From: Bradyrhizobium zhanjiangense
Lineage (GTDB): Bacteria; Pseudomonadota; Alphaproteobacteria; Rhizobiales; Xanthobacteraceae
Assembly (NCBI RefSeq): GCF_004114935.1
Contig: NZ_CP022221.1
Location: 62,001-126,000 of the forward strand
DNA length: 64,000 nt
Direction: 5' to 3'
This document shows positions 27,952 through 36,572 of this stretch, in pieces. The translations under genes and the position numbers were made by a program. The stretch's first letter is position 1. Each line of letters opens with the position of its first letter. The notes beneath the pieces were generated by a model. The model worked only from the letters and a program-made list of their open reading frames with translations. It was not told the DNA's origin and ran no database searches.

Positions 27952-28410
27952 ATGACTGAGTTCGCAAGGCCGCGCGCCATTGGCTTCAACCACATAGCTT
28001 TGGAGGTCGGAGAGATCGAAGAAGCACTGGCATTCTACGGCCGTCTGTTCAGCTTCGAGCTACGTGGCAAGACCGACACCATGGCCTTCATCGATCTGGG
28101 CGACCAGTTCATCGCGCTGCAGAAAGGCCGCCGGCAAGCAGCGGACGACGGCCGCCATTTCGGGCTCGTGGTCGACGACAAGGAAGCGGCGCGCAAGGCA
28201 CTGGATGCCGCAGGTGTCGCCGTGATCGATGGACCCTTCCTCGATTTTCGCGATCCGTGGGGCAACCGCATCGAGATCGTTGGTTATGACAACGTCCAGT
28301 TCACCAAGGCTCCGAACGTGCTGCGCGGGATGCGCCTGACACACCTCGGCAAGAACGAGCATGCGAAGAAGGAACTCGCCGAGAAGGGCATGGCGGTGGG
28401 GCCAAGCTGA
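27952..28410 (+). CDS. VOC-family (glyoxalase-fold) protein
   Basis: 152 residues. The start PRAIGFNHIALEVGEIEEALAFYGRLFSFEL and the later DGRHFGLVVDD and FLDFRDPWGNRIEIVGYDNVQF show two beta-alpha-beta-beta-beta modules of the vicinal oxygen chelate fold, with candidate metal ligands His and Glu. Such proteins include lactoylglutathione lyases, dioxygenases and resistance proteins; the reaction here is unknown. An AGAGGAGAATCCA ribosome site precedes the ATG. First gene of the stress block. Confidence 0.85.
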   Translation: MTEFARPRAIGFNHIALEVGEIEEALAFYGRLFSFELRGKTDTMAFIDLGDQFIALQKGRRQAADDGRHFGLVVDDKEAARKALDAAGVAVIDGPFLDFRDPWGNRIEIVGYDNVQFTKAPNVLRGMRLTHLGKNEHAKKELAEKGMAVGPS

Positions 28411-28462
28411 AACAGGCCGTGACGTTCTTATCTCTGCACGGATCAGAACCAGTGTCGTCTTT

Positions 28463-28487
28463 GGAACGCGCGATTGTCGCCTCCGTT
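28463..28487 (+). promoter_or_regulatory. EcfG-type (general stress sigma) promoter of the CBS gene
   Basis: GGAAC at 28463-28467, 16 bases, then CGTT at 28484-28487. This exactly fits the alphaproteobacterial EcfG consensus GGAAC-N16/17-CGTT. It would start transcription near 28495, about 65 bases before the CBS start. A TTGATATCAA palindrome overlaps the predicted start point at 28491-28500 and could be a regulator site. Confidence 0.75.
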
Positions 28488-28558
28488 GTGTTGATATCAA
28501 TCGAAGAAGTCCCCGCTTAATCGAAATCTGTTGGGGCAGATCGGCATAGGAGTTGACC

Positions 28559-28999
28559 ATGAAGAAGATCAGCGAGGTGATGACGCGCGACGCGAAAGTC
28601 GTAAATCCTAACGACACGATACAGAATGCAGCAAAGCTGATGAAAGAGTGCGATTGTGGCGTATTGCCCGTGGGTGAAGGTGACCGCCTCGTGGGCATGA
28701 TCACAGACCGCGATATTGCGGTGCGCTGCATCGCGGACGGCAAAGGCCCGAACAGCAAGGTCCGTGACGCGATGACCCAAGAGGTGAAATACTGCTTCGA
28801 AGACGAGGACATATCTCACGTCTGCACGAACATGAGTGAGATCCAGGTACGACGGTTGCCCGTGGTAGACCGGAACAAGCGCCTGGTCGGGATCGTGTCG
28901 CTTAGCGATTTGGTGCGCCAGTCGGCAGGGACTGCCAAGGCGCTGCATGGAATCGCGCGGCCGAGCCAGCAGCACAACCAGAGTTCCGCCACCGCCTGA
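28559..28999 (+). CDS. CBS-domain pair protein, Hrp1-like
   Basis: 146 residues made of two CBS domains only (about 8-60 and 72-125): VSVVxxDTIQNAAKLMKECDCGVLPV-type first repeat and IQVRRLPVVDRNKRLVGIVSLSDL in the second. CBS pairs bind adenine nucleotides. Size and order match hypoxic response protein 1 of Mycobacterium tuberculosis (Rv2626c). ATG at 28559, six bases after AGGAG, is preferred to TTG at 28553. Its own EcfG-type promoter suggests general-stress induction. Confidence 0.9.
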   Translation: MKKISEVMTRDAKVVNPNDTIQNAAKLMKECDCGVLPVGEGDRLVGMITDRDIAVRCIADGKGPNSKVRDAMTQEVKYCFEDEDISHVCTNMSEIQVRRLPVVDRNKRLVGIVSLSDLVRQSAGTAKALHGIARPSQQHNQSSATA

Positions 29000-29132
29000 G
29001 TCCAACACCGACCTGTAGCGGGGCGTGTTCCTCTGATTCAAGGGGCGGGTTCAGCACGGTGCTCCGGGAACTTCTTATTTGGATGCCGGGGAACTGAGCT
29101 GCATTAACACAGGCCGCGGACGAAAATTTCCG

Positions 29133-29157
29133 GGAACGACTGCGCCGTGTGGCAGTT
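29133..29157 (+). promoter_or_regulatory. Weak EcfG-like promoter upstream of a possible small RNA
   Basis: GGAAC at 29133-29137, 16 bases, then AGTT at 29154-29157; the first base of the -10 element differs from consensus. Transcription would begin near 29165 and reach the terminator at 29217-29255. Confidence 0.35.
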
Positions 29158-29164
29158 ATCCAGT

Positions 29165-29255
29165 CAGAGCAAGTAACTTTTGAAAGGTGGAATCCTTGAA
29201 AAAGTGAAAGCTCGAGCCCCGTCATTCCAATCATTGGATGGCGGGGTTTATTTTT
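29165..29255 (+). ncRNA. Candidate small RNA between the CBS and tal-tkt genes
   Basis: A short segment of about 90 bases bounded by an EcfG-like promoter and a strong terminator, on the plus strand, with no useful ORF. Its 3' end overlaps the region next to the transaldolase-transketolase stop at 29259, so it could also act as an antisense-end RNA. Supported only by the promoter and terminator pair. Confidence 0.25.
29217..29255 (+). terminator. Intrinsic terminator after the CBS gene region
   Basis: CCCCGTCATTCC pairs with GGATGGCGGGG through one wobble and one bulge, closed by a small loop, then TTTATTTTT. The T-run is on the plus strand, so it serves transcripts from the CBS gene or the small RNA rather than the minus-strand fusion gene. 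Confidence 0.85.
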
Positions 29256-29258
29256 GCT

Positions 29259-32204
29259 TCAGGCAGCCAACTGCAGGACCTTCTCTTCAATCGAGCGGCA
29301 CGAAATGCCGTACCTGTCGAGCAATTCGTCTTTCGTGCCAGAGCGCGGCAGTCGTGCAATCCCCAGCCGATGCACCGGCGCCGTCGAGCCAACCGCGGTC
29401 GACACGGCATCGCCCAGCCCGCCATCGATCGCGTGGTCCTCGACGACAATCAGCCCCTCGGTGTCACGAGCGGCTGCCGATAGCGTGACGACATCGATAG
29501 GCTTCACCGAGTAGGCATCAATCACGCGGATCGAAATCCCACGTGCATCGAGCATGTCGGAAGCGGCCAACGCCTCATGCACCGTAATACCAGCCGCAAC
29601 GACAGTGAGCCGATCTTGCAGCGACGAGCGCAGCACCTTGCTGCCGCCGATCGGAAACTCCTCTGCATTGGAGTAGATCACCGGCGTCTTGGGCCGTGTC
29701 GTCCGGATGTAGACGATGCCATTGGTACGCGCCGCCATCGCGGTCAGCTGCTCGGCGCTCACCGCATCTGCCGGATACAAAACCGTACTTTCGATCAGGG
29801 CGCGGAACATGGCGAGATCCTCAAGGCCCATCTGCGACGGGCCGTCCTCGCCGATCGACACGCCGCAATGGCTGCCGCACAGGACGAGATGGGCGGGCCG
29901 CGAATACTGCGCCATGCGGATAAAATCATAAGCGCGCGTGAGGAAGCAGGCGAACGTCGCTGCACATGGGATCTTGCCCGCCGCTGCGAGTCCGAGGGCG
30001 ACGCCGACCATGTTCTGCTCGGCGATGAAACTCTCGAAGAACCGTTCCGGGTATCGGGCCGCGAACGGCTCTGTTCCGGTGGAGTTCTTCACGTCGCCGT
30101 CAAGCGCTACCAGCGCTGGCTCCTCGCCAGCGAGCTTCGCCAGCGCGTGCCCGAACGCCTCGCGGGTGGCGACCTTATCACCCAGCCGATAGGCGGGAGG
30201 GGAGTGTGTCGCGGCCACGCGCTGCGGGCGCGCCATCTGGCCGACCCGACGTGGCTCGACGACGGGCGGCGCCTGCGTCTCATCGCCGAGTTCGTCGAGT
30301 GCCTGCGACATCTGCTTACGGTCGAGCGGTTTGCCGTGCCATCCGTCCGCTCCTTCCAGGAACGAGACCCCTTTGCCCTTGATGGTACGCGCGAGGATGG
30401 CGGTCGGGCCACCGTCATGCGCGGTCCGAAATGCCGCAAGGATCGCTGTCATATCGTGACCGTCGATCTCGATGGTGCGCCAGCCGAAGCTCGCGAACCG
30501 ACGCGCGAACACTGCGGTATCGTGGTGATAGGGCGCCGCCTCGCTCTGGCCGAGACCGTTGATGTCAACGATCGCCGTCACGTTCGCAAGGCCATTGAGC
30601 GAAGCAAACTGCGCGGCCTCCCACACTGAGCCTTCCGAGCATTCGCCGTCGCCAAGCAGGCAGAACACGCGGGCATCGATGCGGTCCAGGCGGTTCGCCG
30701 CTGCGAGCCCGTTGGCCGCCGCAAGCCCCTGTCCGAGCGATCCGGTCGCGACCCTGACCCATGGATTGAGCGGCGTCGGATGGCCTTCCAACGTGCTATC
30801 GATCCGCCGCAGTGACAGCGGATCCTCGCTGATGGCGCCGGCTTCGTGCAAGGCCGCCCACAGGATTGGCGCCGCATGGCCCTTCGACAGAACGAACGTA
30901 TCGACATTGCGCGCGGCTGCGTCGAGCGGATCCCAGCGCATCTCGCGGAAGAACAGCGCTGCCACGATATCGGCGCACGACATGCAAGAGGTGGGATGAC
31001 CCGAGCCCGCTTCCGTCGTCATGCGGATCACCAGTCGCCGCAGCCGGCGGGCCTCTGCGCGCAGATCGGCCGCACCACGGAACGCCACAGCGCGCTCACC
31101 CTTGGCGGCGAATAGCTTGAGCAGCGAGTCGAACGGATCGATGAACTTCTGGACCGCGTCGTTCTCGAGCTGGGCCGTGACCAGATCGAACGACACCCCA
31201 AGCCGACCCAGATCTTCCATGACGCGCCGCGCGCGCTGCACATCGTGCGTGACCGTGGCCTGCACAGTGCCGTGGTCGCGGAACCCTGCGATGGTCTTGC
31301 GCGTCATCGTGTTGATGGTCATTGGACCGATCAACGGTTCGACATACATGAGATCCGGATAGTCCGGGTTCTTGGTGCTGGTGCTTGCCCATAGCATCCG
31401 CTGTACCCGCGCGCCTTTCTCGGCGAGCGCCATCCAGCGGTTACTCGCCCGGATACGGCTAAATGCCTGATAGGCGAGCTTGGCGTTCGCGGTCGCGACC
31501 TTGCCCAGAAGGCTGCGTGGATCAGGATCGGGAGGCAGGCGGTCGGGCACGATGCGCTGCCGCAACAGTCGATCGACGAGCACATCGATGCGACTGAGGA
31601 AAAAACTTGCGACCGAAGCGATGTGTTCGATCGGCTGGCCTGCGTCCAGCCGCCGTTCAAGCGCTCGCAGGTAGGCCTCGGCCACCGCCTCGTAGCGGCC
31701 GATCGAGAACAGCAGCGTGATGTTGACGTTGATGCCTTCGAACAGCAGCTGCTCGATGGCCGGAACCCCTGCCGGAGTGCCGGGAATCTTGATGAACAGG
31801 TTGGGCCGGTCGACCAGTGTCCACAGCCTCCGCGCCTCCTCGATCGAGGCCTCTGTGTCGTGCGCGAGGTGGGGCGATACTTCGAGGCTCACAAAACCGT
31901 CGACACCCGCGGTCTCCTCGTACACCGGGCGCAGGATATCACAGGCGTTCCGTACGTCGCTGGTAATGAGTTCTTCATAGATGCCGGCTGGGGATCGGCC
32001 CGCCACGGCTGCGCGAACGATGTCATCGTCGTAATCCGCGCCTTCCGCGACCGCCTTCTCGAAGATGGCCGGATTCGACGTGATACCACGCAAGCCTTCC
32101 TCGCCAACCCGCCGTGCCAGATCGCCGCTATCGATCATTCGCCGGGTGAGATCATCCATCCAGCAGCTCTGGCCTTGCGCCAACAGTTCGATCGTCCGGT
32201 TCAT
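29259..32204 (-). CDS. Bifunctional transaldolase-transketolase fusion
   Basis: 981 residues. Residues 1-370 are a transaldolase with the Schiff-base lysine in NLFIKIPGTPAGVPAIEQL and the family start GITSNPAIFEKAV. Residues from about 375 form a complete transketolase: RMTTEAGSGHPTSCMSCADI, the thiamine-diphosphate motif GDGECSEGSVWEAAQ, the pyrimidine-binding domain with FIAEQNMVGVALGLA and SHCGVSIGEDGPSQMGLEDLA, and a C-terminal domain. Together they reshuffle sugar phosphates and can make ribose 5-phosphate without the oxidative pathway. ATG at 32204; 49 bases after the unknown gene, probably same operon. Confidence 0.93.
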   Translation of the reverse strand: MNRTIELLAQGQSCWMDDLTRRMIDSGDLARRVGEEGLRGITSNPAIFEKAVAEGADYDDDIVRAAVAGRSPAGIYEELITSDVRNACDILRPVYEETAGVDGFVSLEVSPHLAHDTEASIEEARRLWTLVDRPNLFIKIPGTPAGVPAIEQLLFEGINVNITLLFSIGRYEAVAEAYLRALERRLDAGQPIEHIASVASFFLSRIDVLVDRLLRQRIVPDRLPPDPDPRSLLGKVATANAKLAYQAFSRIRASNRWMALAEKGARVQRMLWASTSTKNPDYPDLMYVEPLIGPMTINTMTRKTIAGFRDHGTVQATVTHDVQRARRVMEDLGRLGVSFDLVTAQLENDAVQKFIDPFDSLLKLFAAKGERAVAFRGAADLRAEARRLRRLVIRMTTEAGSGHPTSCMSCADIVAALFFREMRWDPLDAAARNVDTFVLSKGHAAPILWAALHEAGAISEDPLSLRRIDSTLEGHPTPLNPWVRVATGSLGQGLAAANGLAAANRLDRIDARVFCLLGDGECSEGSVWEAAQFASLNGLANVTAIVDINGLGQSEAAPYHHDTAVFARRFASFGWRTIEIDGHDMTAILAAFRTAHDGGPTAILARTIKGKGVSFLEGADGWHGKPLDRKQMSQALDELGDETQAPPVVEPRRVGQMARPQRVAATHSPPAYRLGDKVATREAFGHALAKLAGEEPALVALDGDVKNSTGTEPFAARYPERFFESFIAEQNMVGVALGLAAAGKIPCAATFACFLTRAYDFIRMAQYSRPAHLVLCGSHCGVSIGEDGPSQMGLEDLAMFRALIESTVLYPADAVSAEQLTAMAARTNGIVYIRTTRPKTPVIYSNAEEFPIGGSKVLRSSLQDRLTVVAAGITVHEALAASDMLDARGISIRVIDAYSVKPIDVVTLSAAARDTEGLIVVEDHAIDGGLGDAVSTAVGSTAPVHRLGIARLPRSGTKDELLDRYGISCRSIEEKVLQLAA

Positions 32205-32253
32205 ATGCGGTCTCCTTGGTTCAAGCACCTGGAAAGCCGACCACGCACTGCCT

Positions 32254-33039
32254 TTATTGCCATTCGCCCTTGATCAGCGGACCGATGGGATGCTCGCGCG
32301 GCGACATCTTGAGCTGGCGGAAAATGTCGGCATTGCGGGCCGTCTCGTGTTCGGTCTCGATATCGACCCCATAGGCGCGCTCGGGATCGACGCGCGCGCC
32401 GATCAGGATGAACTCGGCGCCTTCATAGTCGAGCAGATGCGGGTCTTCGGATGCGAAGCGCCGGCCGCGGAATTGCCGCTCGACCGGTTTGGGGTAATGC
32501 GCCTCTTCCCGCTCTGACAGTCCTGCGCCGGGCGGAGACCCGGCCTCGGGGTTCTTGATAGACAGAATGTACGCCGCCTGGCGCTCGATATTCAGCTCCT
32601 CCTGGACTTCGCCGGGCCGCCGTGGCAGTTCGAGTTCATAGCTCAAGTGGAGATTGCGACCGCGCTTGATTAGCGCATAGACGCCTTCGCCGGCGGGCCG
32701 GACCGGCGGCAGCGTGCGTTCACCGCGCGTCCTGGTCGCATAATGATGCTCACGGAATTCGTCCTCGACGGCCGGGCCGGACCTGATCGCTTCGATGAAC
32801 CCCCAGATGCGTTCATGATCGCGCGCCTCGGGCAGCCGCTTGCGCCCAAGCACCGCCACACGAAGCCGGGCCTGTCGTTCCGGCTTCATCACCATGTAAA
32901 AGCGCTGGATGTCGCCGAGGTCTTCGGCCTTATCTTCCTCGATCCGGGGTCGGTAGGCAAAATAGATGTCGCCTTTTTCGACGATCTCCTCCGAGACCTC
33001 CGCCTCCGGGTCGCCGCGCCTCCGTCGCACAGAAACCAT
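32254..33039 (-). CDS. Conserved protein of unknown function in the stress block
   Basis: 261 residues, very charged, no membrane segment or signal peptide. It reads like a beta-rich soluble protein (KGDIYFAYRPRIEEDKAEDLGDIQRFYMVMKPE, GEGVYALIKRGRNLHLSYELELPRRPGEVQEELNIERQAAYILSIKNPEAG). I do not recognise a domain. It is the first gene of an operon with the tal-tkt fusion and has an exact EcfG-type promoter 45 bases upstream of the ATG. A TTG at 33060 is an alternative start. Confidence 0.7.
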   Translation of the reverse strand: MVSVRRRRGDPEAEVSEEIVEKGDIYFAYRPRIEEDKAEDLGDIQRFYMVMKPERQARLRVAVLGRKRLPEARDHERIWGFIEAIRSGPAVEDEFREHHYATRTRGERTLPPVRPAGEGVYALIKRGRNLHLSYELELPRRPGEVQEELNIERQAAYILSIKNPEAGSPPGAGLSEREEAHYPKPVERQFRGRRFASEDPHLLDYEGAEFILIGARVDPERAYGVDIETEHETARNADIFRQLKMSPREHPIGPLIKGEWQ

Positions 33040-33083
33040 GTCGCAGCCAATCGTGCTCAACTCTTCTGCCCTGCACCCTGCTC

Positions 33084-33108
33084 AACGGAATGCAAACGCA
33101 CGTGTTCC
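33084..33108 (-). promoter_or_regulatory. EcfG-type promoter of the unknown gene and tal-tkt
   Basis: On the minus strand, GGAAC (33108-33104), 16 bases, CGTT (33087-33084). Exact match to the EcfG consensus. The predicted start near 33076 leaves a leader of about 37 bases to the ATG at 33039. It is back to back with the site at 33181-33206. Confidence 0.75.
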
Positions 33109-33180
33109 TAGGTTCGGGCCGGGACGCGGTGCGGCCGTGTAGTTCCTCGCAACGGGGCTGGAGGAGGCTACGGGGCTTTA

Positions 33181-33206
33181 GGAACGACCAAGGCTTGGGC
33201 CGCGTT
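33181..33206 (+). promoter_or_regulatory. EcfG-type promoter of the orphan nuoD operon
   Basis: GGAAC (33181-33185), 17 bases, CGTT (33203-33206), an exact match to GGAAC-N17-CGTT. Predicted start near 33215, about 38 bases before the nuoD ATG at 33253. Confidence 0.75.
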
Positions 33207-33252
33207 GCTGCTACGCCGGGCGCGGACCCGCTGCCGCAGCCGTGAGTTCGCC

Positions 33253-34443
33253 ATGGAGGAAGAAGGCCTCCGCAATTTCACCATCAATTTTGGGCCGCAG
33301 CATCCTGCGGCCCACGGCGTGCTGCGCCTGGTGCTGGAGCTTGATGGCGAGGTGGTCCGTCGCGTCGATCCTCACATCGGCCTGCTCCACCGCGGAACCG
33401 AAAAACTGATCGAAAACAAGACCTATCAGCAATCGATCGGGTATTTCGACCGGCTCGACTATGTCGCACCGATGAACCAGGAGCATGCGTTCTGCCTCGC
33501 AGCGGAGCGGCTGCTTGGCCTGGAAGTGCCGCGCCGCGGCCAACTGATTCGCGTGCTGTTCTGTGAAATCGGACGGCTGCTCTCGCATCTGCTCAACATC
33601 ACAACCCAGGCGATGGACGTCGGGGCGCTCACCCCACCGCTGTGGGGGTTCGAAGAGCGTGAGAAGCTGATGGTGTTCTATGAACGCGCGTCCGGTGCGC
33701 GCATGCACGCAAATTACTTCCGTGTCGGAGGCGTGCATCAAGACCTGCCACCGAAGCTGATCGATGACATCGAAGCCTTTTGCGATCCGTTCCTGCGCGT
33801 GGTGGACGATCTGGATCGGCTGCTGACGGGACTTCGTATCTTCAAGCAGCGCAACGTCGATATCGGCAGGGTGACATTGAAGCAAGCCTGGGAGTGGGGA
33901 TTTTCGGGCGTCATGGTGCGTGGCTCGGGCGCCGCCTGGGACCTTCGCAAGGCGCAGCCCTATGAATGCTATCCGGAGATGGATTTCGACATTCCGATTG
34001 GCAAGAACGGTGACTGCTATGACCGCTATCTGGTCCGCATGGAAGAAATGCGCCAGTCGGTGCGCATCATGCGACAGTGCATCGCCAAACTCCGCGCTCC
34101 TGACGGGCAAGGTCCGGTCGCAGTGCAGGACAACAAGATCTTTCCTCCGCGCCGCGGCGAGATGAAGCGCTCGATGGAAGCCCTGATCCATCATTTCAAG
34201 CTTTACACAGAAGGCTTTCACGTGCCTGCCGGGGAGATCTATGCGGCAGTGGAAGCCCCCAAGGGCGAGTTCGGCGTGTATCTGGTTTCCGATGGGACCA
34301 ACCAACCCTACAGGTGCAAGATCCGCGCTCCATCGTTCGCGCATCTGCAGGCGATGGACCTACTCTGCCGCGGCCACTTGCTCGCCGACGTCTCGGCGAT
34401 CATCGGGTCGCTGGACATCGTGTTTGGGGAGATCGATCGATAA
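33253..34443 (+). CDS. nuoD: Orphan NADH-quinone oxidoreductase subunit D
   Basis: 396 residues, full length for the 49-kDa subunit of complex I, which with NuoB forms the quinone pocket. Conserved stretches are present: [19 protein letters not shown] with the pocket His, [22 protein letters not shown] with the pocket Tyr, [19 protein letters not shown] and the C-terminal [17 protein letters not shown]. No other nuo gene lies in the window, so this is a stand-alone second copy, presumably exchanging with or replacing the housekeeping subunit under stress. Start at 33253 fits the EcfG promoter and family start. Confidence 0.93.
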   Translation: MEEEGLRNFTINFGPQHPAAHGVLRLVLELDGEVVRRVDPHIGLLHRGTEKLIENKTYQQSIGYFDRLDYVAPMNQEHAFCLAAERLLGLEVPRRGQLIRVLFCEIGRLLSHLLNITTQAMDVGALTPPLWGFEEREKLMVFYERASGARMHANYFRVGGVHQDLPPKLIDDIEAFCDPFLRVVDDLDRLLTGLRIFKQRNVDIGRVTLKQAWEWGFSGVMVRGSGAAWDLRKAQPYECYPEMDFDIPIGKNGDCYDRYLVRMEEMRQSVRIMRQCIAKLRAPDGQGPVAVQDNKIFPPRRGEMKRSMEALIHHFKLYTEGFHVPAGEIYAAVEAPKGEFGVYLVSDGTNQPYRCKIRAPSFAHLQAMDLLCRGHLLADVSAIIGSLDIVFGEIDR

Positions 34444-34463
34444 TACCGTGAAAGGAGATCGCC

Positions 34464-34790
34464 ATGCCACAAATCCAGATCGGCCAGCAGCCGGTCACGC
34501 AAATTACGATCATCGAAGCCGAACCGGAGAAGCAGGCCGAGGCCCTATCGCTCATGAGGGAGCGAGCTCGCTTCATGCAGCGTCAGCCGGGGTTCATTTC
34601 CGTCAGCCTGCATCGCAGCCTCGATGGGCGTCGTATCGTGAATTACATTCAATGGGAAAGCCGTGATCTCCTACGGGCCGCGCACCAGTCACCTGAATTT
34701 CGCAAAGCCTGGAGTCAGTTCGGAAGTCTCACCGACGATATCGATCCTCATTTGTACGAGGTCGCCGACGTCCTCGCGAAGAGCGAGTGA
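34464..34790 (+). CDS. Antibiotic biosynthesis monooxygenase (ABM) domain protein
   Basis: 108 residues, a single dimeric alpha-beta barrel domain: VTQITIIEAEPEKQAEALSLMRERARFMQRQPGFISVSLHRSLDGRRIVNYIQWESRDLLRAAHQSPEF. The family includes quinol and anthrone monooxygenases and haem-degrading proteins. It starts 20 bases after nuoD with ribosome site AAAGGAG, so they share a transcript; a quinone-linked role beside a quinone-site subunit is inference. Confidence 0.85.
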   Translation: MPQIQIGQQPVTQITIIEAEPEKQAEALSLMRERARFMQRQPGFISVSLHRSLDGRRIVNYIQWESRDLLRAAHQSPEFRKAWSQFGSLTDDIDPHLYEVADVLAKSE

Positions 34791-34847
34791 AACCGGCGCT
34801 CGATGAGCGCGAGTGCGAAACGCCTCAGCTCATGTGCCCACGATGAT

Positions 34848-34872
34848 GGAACCGGAGCAGCACGGGGCTGTT
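34848..34872 (+). promoter_or_regulatory. Weak EcfG-like promoter before the propeller gene
   Basis: GGAAC (34848-34852), 16 bases, TGTT (34869-34872); the -10 element has T for C. The predicted start would coincide with the ATG at 34881, implying a leaderless message or a non-functional match. Confidence 0.3.
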
Positions 34873-34880
34873 AGGCGCAC

Positions 34881-36389
34881 ATGAACATCCGACGCGCTTT
34901 TTCGAGGACAGCCCGTCCTGCCTGGAGGGTGGGACTATTTGCACTTGCGCTATCGCCGCTATCCGCCCTTGCTCAAGACGGCTCCGTTCTGACCTATCAT
35001 GGCGACAACAGCCGAAGCGGCCAGTACGTCGTTCCCGCGCTATCCTGGGATAAAGCCAGATCGGTTCAGCTGGATCGCACGTTCAACGCCCGTGTCGCGG
35101 GCTCGATGTACGCTCAGCCGCTGTACTGGCGTCCTCCTGGAGCGAACGCCGGGATGCTATTCGTGGCCACCGAGGACGACGTCGTCCAGGCCCTCGACGC
35201 GACGACCGGCAAGGAATTGTGGAGGCGGGTGGTCGGGCGTCCAGTGCGCCGTTCGTCGCTGCCGTGCGGAAATATCGATCCGCTTGGTATTACCGGGACG
35301 CCGGTGATCGACCCTGCAACCCAAGCCATCTATTTCGATGCTGCCGTGGAGCGAGGAAACGGCCCGCGCCACGAAGTGTTCGCGCTTTCGACAAAGGATG
35401 GCAGCGTTCTCCCCGGCTGGCCGATCGATGTGGCCGACCTTCTGCAAAAGGCAGGACGACATTTCGACCCGAGCGTCCACAACCAGCGCGCGGCGCTCAC
35501 GCTTCTCGACGACACTGTCTATGTCGCCTTCAGTGGCCATTTTGGTGATTGCGGGAACTATCACGGCTGGGTGGTCGGACTTTCCCTGCGCGAGCCCGGC
35601 AAGCATGTCAGCTTCGAAACGCGTGGGCGAGGGGGCGGGATCTGGGCGCCGGGCGGTCTGAGCGTCTCCGAGCAGGACATCTACTTTGCGACTGGGAATA
35701 CGCTCGGCGCGCCGACCTGGAGCGACGGTGAAGCCGTGTTTCACTTTGGACCCGACCTGCGCCGCAGAGACGACAAGAGGGACTATTTTGCGCCATCGGA
35801 TTGGAAAACACTCGATGCCGCCGATGCGGATCTCGGGGGCAGCAATCCGCTTACTTTCAACCTATCCGGAGCGGGCGGGGACCGCGCTCTGATCCTGGCG
35901 CTGGGGAAGGATGGCAAGGCTTATCTTCTCGATCGAAATAGTCTCGGCGGCGTCGGCGGCCAGCTGGCGGTCGAAACAGTAGCCCAGTCGTCGATCGTCA
36001 CCTCGCCGGCCGCCTATCGCGTCGGCGATGATGTCTTTGTTGCCTTCCAGGCCTCCGGAGCGCATTGCCCGCAGCCCGGCCGCGGTCACGATTTGACGGT
36101 CTTGAAGATCGCAGCAGGCCCCCCGCCGGCGATGGCCACTGCCTGGTGCGGTGCGCTCCGCGGCCGCGGCTCCCCCGTTGCGACCACCACGGACGGCCAT
36201 TCCAACCCGATTGTTTGGATTGTTGGCGCCGAAGGCGACAATCGGCTGCACGCGTTCCGCGGCGATACCGGCGAACCGATTTTTGTAAGCGAGGCCTTGA
36301 GCGGCCTCCGACGCTTCCAGACGCTGATCGCGACGCAGGACCGCCTCTATGTGGGCGCCGACGGGCACATTTACGCCTTTCATTTTTGA
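34881..36389 (+). CDS. Exported PQQ-like beta-propeller protein
   Basis: 502 residues. A signal sequence (MNIRRAFSRTARPAWRVGLFALALSPLSALA, cleavage near residue 31) is followed by repeated beta-propeller blades: GMLFVATEDDVVQALDATTGKELWRRVVG, TPVIDPATQAIYFDAAV, LILALGKDGKAYLLDRNSLGG, RLHAFRGDTGEPIF and a closing RLYVGADGHIYAFHF. It resembles PQQ-type or BamB-like propellers but shows no clear quinoprotein catalytic Asp/Cys pair, so it may be a structural or binding protein of the periplasm. Confidence 0.82.
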   Translation: MNIRRAFSRTARPAWRVGLFALALSPLSALAQDGSVLTYHGDNSRSGQYVVPALSWDKARSVQLDRTFNARVAGSMYAQPLYWRPPGANAGMLFVATEDDVVQALDATTGKELWRRVVGRPVRRSSLPCGNIDPLGITGTPVIDPATQAIYFDAAVERGNGPRHEVFALSTKDGSVLPGWPIDVADLLQKAGRHFDPSVHNQRAALTLLDDTVYVAFSGHFGDCGNYHGWVVGLSLREPGKHVSFETRGRGGGIWAPGGLSVSEQDIYFATGNTLGAPTWSDGEAVFHFGPDLRRRDDKRDYFAPSDWKTLDAADADLGGSNPLTFNLSGAGGDRALILALGKDGKAYLLDRNSLGGVGGQLAVETVAQSSIVTSPAAYRVGDDVFVAFQASGAHCPQPGRGHDLTVLKIAAGPPPAMATAWCGALRGRGSPVATTTDGHSNPIVWIVGAEGDNRLHAFRGDTGEPIFVSEALSGLRRFQTLIATQDRLYVGADGHIYAFHF

Positions 36390-36440
36390 AAGGCACGCAT
36401 ATGCAGCTTCACGAGACCGGATGGCACCTCTCCCATACCG

Positions 36441-36466
36441 GGAACTCAGCATTGGCCTCATTTGTT
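36441..36466 (+). promoter_or_regulatory. Weak EcfG-like promoter before the PRPP synthetase gene
   Basis: GGAAC (36441-36445), 17 bases, TGTT (36463-36466). One mismatch to consensus in the -10 element. The leader to the ATG at 36573 would be about 100 bases. Confidence 0.35.
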
Positions 36467-36572
36467 CAATGGTGGGATCCCCTTGAAGCTGGGGTCTCGC
36501 GTTTGCAGCCCCGCCAACGCGGAAGTGATCCCATCCCGCTCGGGGCCGGTCATCTCGCGAACGGAGCTATAG

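Noticed and set aside
28491..28500. TTGATATCAA as an FNR/FixK box
   Set aside because: FNR/FixK sites need TTGA and TCAA separated by six bases; here the gap is two, so only a generic palindrome is claimed.
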